The position numbers and the translations under genes are program-made. Of a stretch of 64,000 nucleotides of DNA, positions 54,603-64,000 are shown in pieces. The number at the start of each line of letters is the position of its first letter. Position 1 is the first letter of the stretch. The notes under the pieces were generated by a model. That model did not search any database, was not told the origin of the DNA, and saw only the letters and a list, made by a program, of their open reading frames with translations. The DNA comes from Marasmius tenuissimus (taxonomy: Eukaryota > Basidiomycota > Agaricomycetes > Agaricales > Marasmiaceae). The stretch spans positions 1,426,001 through 1,490,000 of the forward strand of contig JAQOTA010000071.1 of NCBI GenBank assembly GCA_029532415.1, read 5' to 3'.

Positions 54603-57238
54603 ATGGCTAAATCCCCGAAAGCGATATTCCTGACTCTCTTTCTGCTCAACTGTCTTTTGTGGTCTAATAGCCGATATGGAAGCACTTTCCGCAGTCAGAC
54701 GAGCAACCGAACGAGCCTGGCGAAACGATTTGAAACTGCTCTAGAGGAGCAGAACGAGGTGTGTTGCTGCAAACTCTTGCACTCTTTAGAGACCCTGACC
54801 TTTCATACCAGTGCCATCCAGTTACATTTCCGGCTGACCAACAGTGTGCCCATGTTGCCGAATCTTGCGCCAGCTCAGAAACATTCCTATCCATACAATA
54901 CCTCAGAAATTACTTCTGTACCGAACCCCCCCTACGTCCTGCGTCCTTTATAGGCCTCATCGTCTGGCTCATTTTTCTGTTTTCAACTCTTGGAATCAGC
55001 GCCTCCGACTTTTTCACGCCAAATCTTGCTACAATAGCCCAACTGCTTGGTTTGGACGAAAATGTTGCAGGTGTGACATTCCTGGCGTTTGGAAACGGCA
55101 GCCCCGACGTGTTCTCAACGTTTTCGGCCATGCGTGCTAACTCCGGTAGTTTAGCTATTGGAGAACTCCTGGGCGCAGCGTCATTCATCGTCTCGTGCGT
55201 TGTGGGTTCGATATGTATCATCAAGCCTTTCAAAGTCAACCCTCGGCCCTTTCTCCGCGACGTAGGCTTCTTCACCGTCGCAGTCACGATTCTGTTGGTC
55301 ATCCTGTGGGATGGCCATATTCGCCCTTGGGAGGCGGCAGCGATGGTTCTATTATATGTGACGTACGTTTCTGTCGTGGTCGTTGGAACGTGGTGGGAGC
55401 GAAGGAGACAGAGACTTAGGATGAACGAGGCAATAGCTCGTTCGGAGTATCAGGATGAGGAATCTCCCTCCGACTTTGATGCTCCGTATAGAGATGATCG
55501 TGCGCCCTCTCTCATTACTTCTATATACTGAATGTGCACTCACACTCCAAAAGCATCGCCGCAGAACCTTATGCCACCTTCACCCAGTCCTATACGAGCA
55601 AGAGCCATATCGAACCCGAATCCGCCGCGAATAACCATCGACATTGATGCCCGGCGAACTTATTCTCGATCACCTTCACCCACCCCTCGAGCATCGCCTC
55701 AATTTTCTCACATCCCCTCGTTCTCTCTCGTGGGAGCCCTCGAATTCCGACAGGTGGTGGCTTCACTTCGTGAAGACGCCTCTAGCTCGTCTTTGCACAT
55801 GTTCGATAGCCCAGTTACGCCGTATGCTGGTGGGCATTATCATCATTCCTCCCGTTCGCTTACCAGGTCTCCACGCGAACGTGCGAGGAATCCATTCGAC
55901 GATTCCCTGGGTGTTCCTATGAGCCACAGGTCGTCACAAGTCACTACGGGCGAGTCCGATCGGCATGAACGGAATGAATACTTCGAGGACCATGATATAG
56001 GTCCCTCCATGTCCTCGTCTATTCCGACCATACAACACACCCCAGCATCTCCGACGGGTACCGAGACAGATACCGATTCGAATGCTTACTCAAACCAGCA
56101 ACCGATGACGCGGTGGAGGCGGGCCAAAAATATCATGGCTTCCGTATACCATACGTTGTTTCCCTCGTTGCATGGCTTCCAGGATCAAAGTATACTTGGG
56201 AAGGTCGTCGCTGTTTTTGCAACTCCGGCGGTGATGCTTCTCACTCTTACCCTTCCTGTCGTGGTCACTCCGTACGAATGTAATCATGGGCCTGGAATCG
56301 AAAAGTCGTTGATAAGAGGGGATGGCGAAAGTAACGATCTAATTGGATTTGAGGAAGAGGGCGTGGAGCGAGTGTTGGTTGCTGAACACGAGGTTCAGGA
56401 CGAGCTACACGGCGTGGAATTCAATAAGTGGTTGACGGCAGCTCAGTGTATATTGGGGCCATTGTTTAGTGTCGCAGTGTTGTTTAGTATGTTTCTCATT
56501 CATTCCTTCTCTATGCATAGCTGACAAGTTTCTAGATGGAAATTCACAGCAGTTGTGGTTGTTCTTAGCGGCAGGTGTTGCGGGAGTCGCCGCTGCAAGT
56601 CTTGTTGTGGTCTTTGCAGACAAGGGCGATAACCCTGCGTTTACTATGGCGAGATGTTCCATGGGGTTCATCGTTGCTGTGGTTTGGATCATGGCTATTG
56701 CCGACGAGGTTGTCAGCGTTCTTCAAGTAAGGACCAATCGTCCGTTTCGTACCTTTTCCCTGAGCATCTTACCCCCCTCTAGACCTTTGGCTTCATTTTC
56801 GGCCTCTCAGATGCAATAATAGGACTCACCGTGTTCGCTATTGGGAACTCACTGGCTGATCTGGTTGCGAACATGGCCATTGCTGTGAGTTTGATTTTCT
56901 TGTCGCACCTTCTTGCATCCCAACTCATTTTGCTCCAGGCATTTGCCCCGATCATGGGTTTCTCCGCTTGCTTCGGTGGGCCGATGCTCAACATTCTCCT
57001 TGGTGTGGGTATATCGGGGTCGTACATAACATCCAAGACGGGTGTCCCGTACGAGCTGCACTTTGGTACGACACTCTTTGTGAGCTCGATAGGGCTCCTG
57101 GCGTTATTGGCATCGACGCTGATAGTGGTACCACTCAATGGGTACCACTTGACGAGGTCTTGGGGGATCTTCTTGATTGCGTCGTACGTCGCGATCATGA
57201 CGATCAATGTGGTCGTCGAATTGAAGGGGTCGGGATGA
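54603..57238 (+). CDS. Sodium/calcium exchanger-type cation antiporter (CaCA superfamily)
   Basis: Membrane antiporter exchanging Ca2+ (or Na+/K+) across an internal membrane. Exons 54603-54758, 54812-55499, 55554-56486, 56536-56726, 56783-56884, 56939-57238; 789 aa. A hydrophobic N-terminus and a cysteine-containing lumenal segment (ADQQCAHVAESC) precede the alpha-1 repeat VTFLAFGNGSPDVFSTFSAM. A long Ser/Pro-rich cytoplasmic loop of about 300 residues follows, then the alpha-2 repeat LTVFAIGNSLADLVANMAIA, completed by FAPIMGFSACFGGPMLNILL. The GNGSPD/GNSLAD pair is the ion-binding signature. The layout resembles CCX/NCLX-type exchangers. The apparent stop after APSLITSIY is inside a normal intron (55500-55553), whose splice restores the frame. 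Confidence 0.92.
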
Positions 57239-57740
57239 AGGGAGGTGTTGTTGCTGAGCCTGTACTCACCCTAATGTATTCGTTGCGGATAATGGGACAA
57301 GTGTATATACCTAACATATCATATTTCTGTCATTTGCAGAGCTGCTTGAATAGGACTTTAGTAGACGCGGATGGGGGATAACCGATTTGTGTAGGTGAAC
57401 CGGTCAGACCAGTCAGGGCAGTTGTGCCCTGTACACTCCTGTAGAAGTGTGAGGTACAAAGCCCTCACGATATTTGAGGTATTTGAGAAACGGCAAGCTG
57501 CTGTACTAACAGAAAAGTACGTCCATTGGTCTAGGGATGTATACGATAGCGTTGAGCAGTTGTTTTGATATATATGTTACATAGATGGCAGGTTCCTCAA
57601 AGTTCTCTAGGAATCAGATATTGGATTTCACGAAAACGTTGCTGACTCGCTGAGAAAGGTGCGCCGACCAGCAGACTTAGAATATTGAGTTGATTAGGTT
57701 ACTTCCAACAGCAGAACCTATCGAAAATAATCAGTAACTC
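57239..57740. other. Convergent intergenic region
   Basis: About 500 bp between the exchanger and SH3-protein genes; nothing recognised. Confidence 0.4.
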
Positions 57741-58690
57741 TCATAACCTGATCGAAGTGCTGATAGGCGAACCTGCACCGAAACCTGTGTAGAGGACGAG
57801 GGAAGTCGACGAAAGAAAAAATGCATGAGTCGCTTGGGTAACAACGCCAAGAATACTATGGAGTACGAACCAAGACCTCCCGCAGCAGAATGTGCGAGAG
57901 TATTACCCATGCCACCCAATTTACTGTCTTTCGCCGGCTCGGCAGCGGGTGCAGGGGGAGCCGAGGCAGGAGCGGGAGGCGGGGTTGCATATGGAGGGTT
58001 GTGATAATGATGAGGAGGTCCAGGAGGGGGAGGACCTTGGTATCCCATGGGAGGACGATAGGGCGGCGCGTAACCGGGTCCCGGTGGTCCAGGGGGAGGT
58101 ACGTAGTGAGGAATTGGTGCATGGGAGGGAGGGGGAGGACCTGAAGGAGACTTGTAGCTATCATAGGTGGGTCCGCGCTCTGGTCTGGGTGGCAGGGAGG
58201 TAGGGGCAAGTTTCTCGACGTAATTTGAAGGGAACAGGCCCTCGCGTCCGTGATTGCGACCGGTCCACCAATCCTTGTTGGTTTCAGCGACAATCTCAAT
58301 GATATCCCCAGGACGGAAGGACAAATCATTCGGGTCCTGCGAGACAGAGAACAGTTGTCGCGTGAGCATGCAGCGGTTGAGCAAGAAATCGATCCTTACC
58401 GATCCTTCTTCGTTGTATCCCCAAATCGCCTTCGCGCGTTGAACATTGGGTGAAGGGGGGTAATTTGGCAGAGGAGGGCCAGTAGGAGGGGCGAACCCGG
58501 GACCTGAGCTAAGATTCAAGTTGCGAGTGTTGTCCGTCAAGGCATTGACTGGATCCGACGGAGGAAGTCTGTTGAGAATTTCACGACCCGTCTCGGGAGA
58601 AATATGGTTCTGTGCCATAAGAAATTCTACATTGGCCTTTGTTTGGGATAGAATATGGTCGAGTAGAGCAGAGCCATTGATTGGGGACAT
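57741..58690 (-). CDS. SH3-domain, proline-rich protein (Lsb1/Pin3-like)
   Basis: Actin-patch or Las17/WASP-binding adaptor by family. Minus-strand exons 58400-58690, 57877-58336, 57741-57784; 264 aa. The N-terminal 85 residues are helical (LLDHILSQTKANVEFLMAQN). The SH3 domain (about 88-145) runs AKAIWGYNEEGSDPNDLSFR, PGDIIEIVAETNKDWWTGRN and GREGLFPSNYVEKL, with ALYDY replaced by AIWGY. A Pro/Tyr-rich prion-like tail with many GPPGP and PPY stretches follows, and the C-terminus has KLGGMGNTLAHSAAGG before a short Ser-rich end (FGAGSPISTSIRL). This order (helical N-part, SH3, Pro/Gly-rich tail) matches Lsb1/Pin3. It shares a 183-bp divergent promoter with the nucleoporin gene. Confidence 0.88.
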
Positions 58691-58873
58691 GGCAGAGAGG
58701 GTCAAGCCTTGCAAGGGTGGTCCCAGGACCCAGGTCCCGTATATCCGTGCGCAGCGCGGCATCGGCCCGTGCCATTGTTTGCCCCTTGTTTGGATCGAGA
58801 ATCGCGGAAGCGGTCACTCCAAGGTCACTCGCGCTCGACGTGCTCAGCGAGTGCAGCGACGAGCAGGTCAGAA
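58691..58873. promoter_or_regulatory. Bidirectional promoter region (SH3 protein / nucleoporin)
   Basis: Only 183 bp separate the two divergent ATGs (58690 minus, 58874 plus). No TATA box is obvious, as is usual for housekeeping pairs. Confidence 0.55.
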
Positions 58874-61800
58874 ATGACCACTCCGCTTTCTCGTCCCGCA
58901 AATCCTCAAGTAAAAGCTGACCCGAATCCTCAGAAATGTCTTGCTGAGGGCCTCAATGTAAGAAATACTCATCCTGATCGTGGCCAGTTCCTGACGCGCT
59001 TTGTTTAGTATCCTACGTTTCGACTTCTGAATAAGAAAAGTCGTGTTACCCTTTCCCCGAATTATCTCAGTGCAGATCCTGCTTTTACCTATCAAAACTT
59101 TGCTGTCGCGAACAAGAAGGGATGGTTTGCTGCTATACAGAATGCGGGTTCATTTGGTGAGTCTCACATACACATCCTGTTTACATTATACTAACCCAGA
59201 ATTTCGTCTCAGGCATCATTCTTTCTCCTCTCAGTCAGCTGCGGATCTCTATAAAAGACTGTAGTGGCGACGAAACCCATCTCCAACCACAACGAGTTCT
59301 GTCTTTCTCAAATAACGAACCAAATATCGTTGCATTCGCGTGCAATGACTCCCGCCTCATTGTCGGTTTCAAGTCCGGACAAATTGTTTCCTACGATACA
59401 GCTACGATATGCACCCAGGGAACGAACGAAATCACACCTCTGAACTTCTTGCAACAATCTACAAGCCCACCCATCCAGATTCAACCGAACCACAGTAGTG
59501 ACCCTGCTCTAGCCGACCTTGTAGCGGTCGTTCGCAAAGATGGAAATGTTGAGCTTCTCAATACGATGTTGGAAAGGCAACATGGATGGAACCCAGGAGA
59601 CGCGAGTTCTACCCCCGTTGCTGGTGAGTGCCTCCCGCTATTGGTGCCTGATTCAAGCCAACAAATTGCCTACAGTCTCTTGGTCAACCAAAGGAAAGCA
59701 ACTTGCGATTGGACTTGCTCTTGGAGATATCATGACCTTCTCTTTGGCGAACAAAACCACCCATCAACGACACATTCCTCCCACTGCAGATGGCATACTC
59801 GTGTCACTGAACTGGCTTGCACCTGGACACACGTTCCGGACAAGCTACTCACCTCCCACCCCTGGATCTGACGACCCAGTCCATCATATCTTACACCAAG
59901 ACGCGAAAACCTCACCGGTCCAATACACCAAGCTGGATCATTCATTTCAAGCACCCGACAGGACAAAACAATCTGCATATGTGGTTGTTTTGCCTAAGTG
60001 GGATGAAGACCATACCAACTCGAACCCGGATGAGAGCAAGCTTTTGGTAGTTGTGGGAGATGTCTCATGCACGGATTTGGAGATACTGGGAAACCAAGGT
60101 ACACAATGGTACCAACAAAGCCAAGATAATCCACTCTCGATACCGTTAGACAAGAATACCGAGGACACTATACTTCTGGCGTTGGATGCGGACTTGACTG
60201 ACACGGAGGTGAGTTGCTTGAAGCATAAACCGAGAAAATGTATCGTGACGTTCAATGTAGGCTGGATATCCAGTCATGTATGCCTACCTGAATGACGGTA
60301 CCATTCAGGCTTGGTACGTGGATGGTTCCAAGACCTACGCTGGCATGATCGGCGGAGATATAGGCGTAGTAGCCACATCCACATCATCAACGACCCCATC
60401 TGCATTTGGAGGAACGTCGACTCAGCCCGCGTCAGTATTCGGGCAAACCTCAAGTTCACCCGCCACATCACCCTTTGGTCAACCTGCTGGGTCTTCCCCT
60501 TCCCCGTTCGGTGCACCAACTGGTGGCTCTGCCTTTGGTCAATCATCCTTCGGTCAATCATCCAATACTGCCTCACCTTTTGGTGCCGGTAATCAAACAT
60601 CTTCCTCCCCTTTTGGCCAGACAACCTCTGCGTTCGGCAGTCAAACTCAATCAGCATCACCCTTCGGCGGTCCTTCTCAGCAAGGGTCTTCCTTCGGCGG
60701 AGCCTCATCCCAGACACCATCTGCCTTCGGTGCTCAGTCATCTTCACCCTCCGCTTTTGGTGGACAGTCTCAGCCCACCTCTGCATTTGGTGGCGGTTCG
60801 ACTTTTAGTCAATCGAGCTTTGGCCAGTCAGGGTTTGGCCAGTCGGGTTTCGGGCAGAAATCTCCAAGTCCCTTCGGAGGCACCAACTCGACGACCCCCG
60901 GCTCGTCAGGCGGGGGGTTTTCAGCGTTTGGTAACACAGCGACTCCAAGCCCATTTGGTGCTTCTTTTGGTGCAGCCGCAACAACTGCTACTTCACCACC
61001 AATCACGAGGGACGATTCGATGGGAGACTCGACTCCTTCCTTCGGAGGACTGTCATTAGGTGGCTCCAATACTAACAATGAAGGAGAGAAGAAAACCTCA
61101 GCGTTCGGCGCGGGAGGGGGTATGTTTGGCAGTGGAGCTAATCAACCAGCTGCTTCGCCATTTGGTGGCAGCTCTGACTCATCGAGCAGCAGCGGTCTGA
61201 TCAAACCTGCCTCTGGCTTTGGTGCTTTCGGTGGAGGAGGCGGATCGTCTGGTTCTTTTGGTTCATCGACGACCCCCTCTGCATTCAGCGGAGGCGCGTT
61301 CGGTGCCAAAACAGATCAGCCGGCCACTAATGCATTCAGTAGTGGTGCGTTCAGCGCGAAGCCTGCCACTCCTCCTGCGACGAACACTGGAGGGGGCGGG
61401 TTTGGACAGTCATCATTCGGTCAGAGCTCATTCGGCCAAAGTGGTTTTGGTCAGTCCGGATTTGGGCAGTCTGCATTCGGCAAGCCCGCACCCGCACCCG
61501 CGCCTGCACCTGCATCGACACCGGCAAGCTCCGCTGGCGGCTTCTCCACTTTTGCTTCTAGCGGTACGTCCAGCTTTGGCAGTGCCGCCTCTGGCGGTGC
61601 GAAGCCGGCATTTGGAGGCGGGGGAGAGACTTCTGGTGTGTTTGGCGGAGCAAAGAGCGAAACTTCTAGTGTCTTTGGAAGTAAAACGTCTGAGAACAAA
61701 CCAACAAGCGGTGGATTTGGTGCATTCAGCGGTCAGCCCTCCGCGTTTGGGTCTACATCGAACAATGGAAGTGCCTTTGGCAGCAAGCCAGCGGAAACTT

Positions 61801-64000
61801 CCAGCGTATTCGGTAACAAATCTGATGCGAAACCTGCCACCGGCTTCGGTGCCTTTGCTGGTCAACCCTCGGCGTTCGGAGCCACGACCACTGGCACGGG
61901 AAGCTTTGGTAGCTCGGCATTTGGTAGCATTCCTTCAGGACAATCTGCTTTCGGGTCGACGTCCACTTCCTCACCAAAACCGGAATCTGACGCGAAACCC
62001 AGCAAACCTGCCGGATTGTCCGGCCCCCCTTCTCCCAATTCTCCCTCTCCTTCACCTCCTCCAATTGCATCTACACCCGCCTCCCCATCTACCACGCCGG
62101 CACCGGCCACAGGTGCATTCTCCAACCTAACACGCTCGACCTTCAAGCCTTCAGAAGGCTTTGGTGCGTTTGGGAGTGCGATTTCGTCTGACTCGCCCTT
62201 CTTCAAGGCGTCAAATGAGAAGAAGGAGCCTGCCGTCACAGCCTTCGGTGGCACCTCTTCAAATGCACCGTCTACTCCCACGTCGTCCCCGTCAACCGCG
62301 GCTCCGGCCTTTGGATCAACCTCAAAACTTGGGTTCGGGTTTGGGGCCAAGACTCCGACGCCGACCGCATCCACCCCTGCTTTTGGAACACCGACCTCGA
62401 GTGGTGGATTCAGCACCTTTAGTTCTGGTACTTCATCATTTGGATCGTTTGCATCCGGCAACAAGCCGACAACTTCGTTCGGAGATTTGTTGAAGAGCGG
62501 TGGAGATGGGCCCAAGAAGGAGGACAGAGCCTCTGTCTTTGTGGAAAAACCAAAAGCGGAGGGAGAAGGAAAGGGCCAAGAGAAAGCACTGTCCGAGGAC
62601 GATAAAGGCAAGGAGAAGGAGAAGTCTACTGAACCTCCAGCTGAGCGGCCTATCACCCCCAAGACTGAGAGCAACCCTGCAACTCCCAAACCGCTTCCAC
62701 CCAAAACACTCAAGGAAGAAGAAAAAACGCCCAGTCTCTTCGGCTCCTCTGTCTTCACGCCGCCCGAAAAGCCCAAATCTACTGAGCCTCCCACTCCGCC
62801 GGCGGAGTCTACCCCGTCGTCCCAGTCGAGCTCTTATGTTGATATACGCAAGTCTGAAGCCGGGAGTGAGGCCGGAAGTGATGTCGAAGAACCTCCGGAT
62901 GACGAAGAGGGCTTCCTGACGGATAGCTATGGGTCGCGATCTGAAGGGGAAGAGGCTTCAGAAGATGAAGGTGGTCCTTCGAATAGATCTCGCTCTGGGA
63001 CACCACATGCAGGGCTACCTGAAAGAGCTTCGCCTTCAACTCACGAACCGGAAGTATATGATGACGACTATGAGGACGAGGAAGAGGAGGACGAAGAAGA
63101 CGAAGAGGAGGAAGGGGAATTGGAAACCGATGATGATGCTACTTCCGATACATCGAGGCTTTCAACCATCAACGAGGAAAGCGAAACCACGACACCCCCC
63201 GGTTCACCTGAAAAGAAGGAAACTCGGCAAAGTCCCAGTGCTTCCCCCGCTCCTACCTCGCCATCACCGCTTCTCGGTATCGGAAGGCCAAGTACACGTC
63301 CATCGCGTAGCTCTCCATTGGCTGCAAGCGCACCACTTTCTGGATACGACGAAGAAACCGATCCCGCTACCCCGACAGCCAAAGAGCAGCCGCAGCTCTT
63401 TAGCGGAAATAAGCCTCGTCCAGCATCCCCCAAAACCCCGTTCGGTACCCCCACGGCAGCCCCAACTCCGAGCGCTCCAGCAGAGGAGAGTAAAACGACA
63501 AAAAGACCGAAGACTCCTCCTCTTCTCAGTAACTTTGGCTTGGGTGGAAACTCTGCACCTAATAAACCTTCTTTGTTCGGACAGCCCTCTGCACCAGCTC
63601 CTTTGTTTGGGGGACAGCCATCGACCAGTTCTACGACTCCAAGTTTAGTAGCGTCCACCACTCCACCAGCCATACGGCCGACCACCGCTCCTCCCGGACC
63701 CTCTCCTGTCGCTCGAAGTCCCTTTGGTACACCGGGGCCTTCCGGTGCACCTGCTCCACTCACGACAGGCGTCTCGCCAGCTTCAGGGCCGGCTTCTGCA
63801 CCAGCTGGAGGTCTATTTGGAAAACCTCCACCCGTATTAGTCGGAGGTCTATTAGGTCAACCGCCTGCACCGATTCCTATCAAAAAAGAGGAGAGTACTC
63901 CTCCCCTTGGGTCAATGTTCTCGATGCCCCCGCCGAGACCAATGACTATGCCACCCCCGCAGACGATGCCCCCACCATCCCAGTCGATGACTACTGCTGC
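58874..64000 (+). CDS. FG nucleoporin, Nup159/Nup146/Nup214 type (5' part; runs off right edge)
   Basis: Cytoplasmic-face nuclear pore protein for mRNA export; its beta-propeller binds the DEAD-box factor Dbp5. Exons 58874-58957, 59009-59156, 59213-59623, 59676-60208, then one long open exon from 60261 to the window end (over 3.7 kb); 1638 aa seen. Beta-propeller (about residues 20-400): LNYPTFRLLNKKSRVTLSP, PNIVAFACNDSRLIVGFKSG, VAVVRKDGNVELLN, STKGKQLAIGLALGDIM. From about residue 430, dense FG repeats: SAFG, SPFG, SSFGQ, SGFG, SVFG. An acidic block (63060-63145, DDYEDEEEEDEEDEEEE) splits them from further repeats rich in LFG and PP. The C-terminal coiled coil is outside the window. Overlapping open frames on both strands here are composition shadows. 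Confidence 0.93.
60399..62470 (+). repeat. FG-repeat coding region
   Basis: Dozens of short imperfect coding repeats built on xxFG (mostly PFG, AFG, SFG, VFG) spaced by Ser/Thr/Gln/Gly-rich spacers. Local tandem units of the form SSFGQ SGFGQ appear at 60810-60860 and 61410-61480. These form the permeability-barrier phase of the pore. Confidence 0.85.
63060..63145 (+). repeat. Acidic low-complexity block (GAR/GAN-rich)
   Basis: About 85 bp of GAG/GAA/GAC codons within the nucleoporin, giving an uninterrupted Asp/Glu tract. The complement encodes a spurious poly-Ser frame. Confidence 0.7.

Noticed and set aside
55500..55553. Apparent split of the cation exchanger into two genes by a stop after LITSIY
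   Set aside because: The stop is inside a normal intron (donor GTGCGC, acceptor AAAAG); splicing keeps the frame between both alpha repeats.
60406..63648. Several long plus- and minus-strand ORFs over the nucleoporin region (61219-62130 +, 61862-62794 -, 63068-63763 -)
   Set aside because: They are frame shadows of the FG-repeat exon; only the third frame gives FG repeats in line with the upstream beta-propeller exons.

Overview
The window is nuclear DNA of a filamentous basidiomycete, most likely a mushroom-forming agaricomycete. Nearly every gene is cut by short GT-AG introns of about 40-75 nt, some exons are only 10-25 nt, and the products include families typical of this group (DUF6534-type seven-helix proteins, fungal A1 aspartic peptidases, Gln-rich secreted tandem paralogues). 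No single-copy marker here lets me name a species. The exon models below were built by hand from reading frame, splice-site phase and family motifs, and most junctions keep phase exactly.

Layout, left to right. 1-6420: the 3' end of a cullin-4, an ER-lumenal DnaJ co-chaperone ending in HDEL, and two tandem small secreted Gln-rich paralogues. 8120-16232: a membrane-anchored aspartic protease, then a region rebuilt by a segmental duplication. A gene pair (a small single-pass membrane protein facing the MICOS subunit MIC19) exists twice. In the left copy the membrane-protein gene is intact and MIC19 is a relic; in the right copy MIC19 is intact and the membrane-protein gene is a relic. A protein-kinase-like gene sits between the copies. 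16460-17045 holds an inverted-repeat element that looks like a short non-autonomous transposon. 17204-24057: a Sgs1/BLM-type RecQ helicase, convergent with a Gap1-type RasGAP.

25683-36514: a small unknown membrane protein, a BRO1-domain (ALIX/PalA) ESCRT protein with two reading-frame breaks, a DM9-repeat protein, a C2H2 zinc-finger protein and a Wss1-type DNA-protein crosslink protease. 36959-49530: a long alpha-crystallin small heat-shock protein, 6-phosphofructokinase, a Cnn1/Mto1-type microtubule-organising coiled-coil protein, a divergent Bqt4-type inner-nuclear-membrane protein, and a paraoxonase-like beta-propeller. 49650-64000: a broken Rrp3/DDX47-type DEAD-box gene, a 19-exon DUF6534 membrane protein, a Ca2+/cation exchanger, an SH3/proline-rich Lsb1/Pin3-like protein, and the start of a Nup159/Nup214-type FG nucleoporin that runs off the right edge.

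This is ordinary eukaryotic gene space with no operon logic. Several neighbours do share short divergent intergenic regions: Cnn1-like with Bqt4-like (197 bp), Lsb1-like with Nup159-like (183 bp), and the paraoxonase-like gene with the DEAD-box relic. No CRISPR array, rRNA gene or convincing tRNA was seen. The most unusual structure is the reciprocal gene decay across the duplicated pair.
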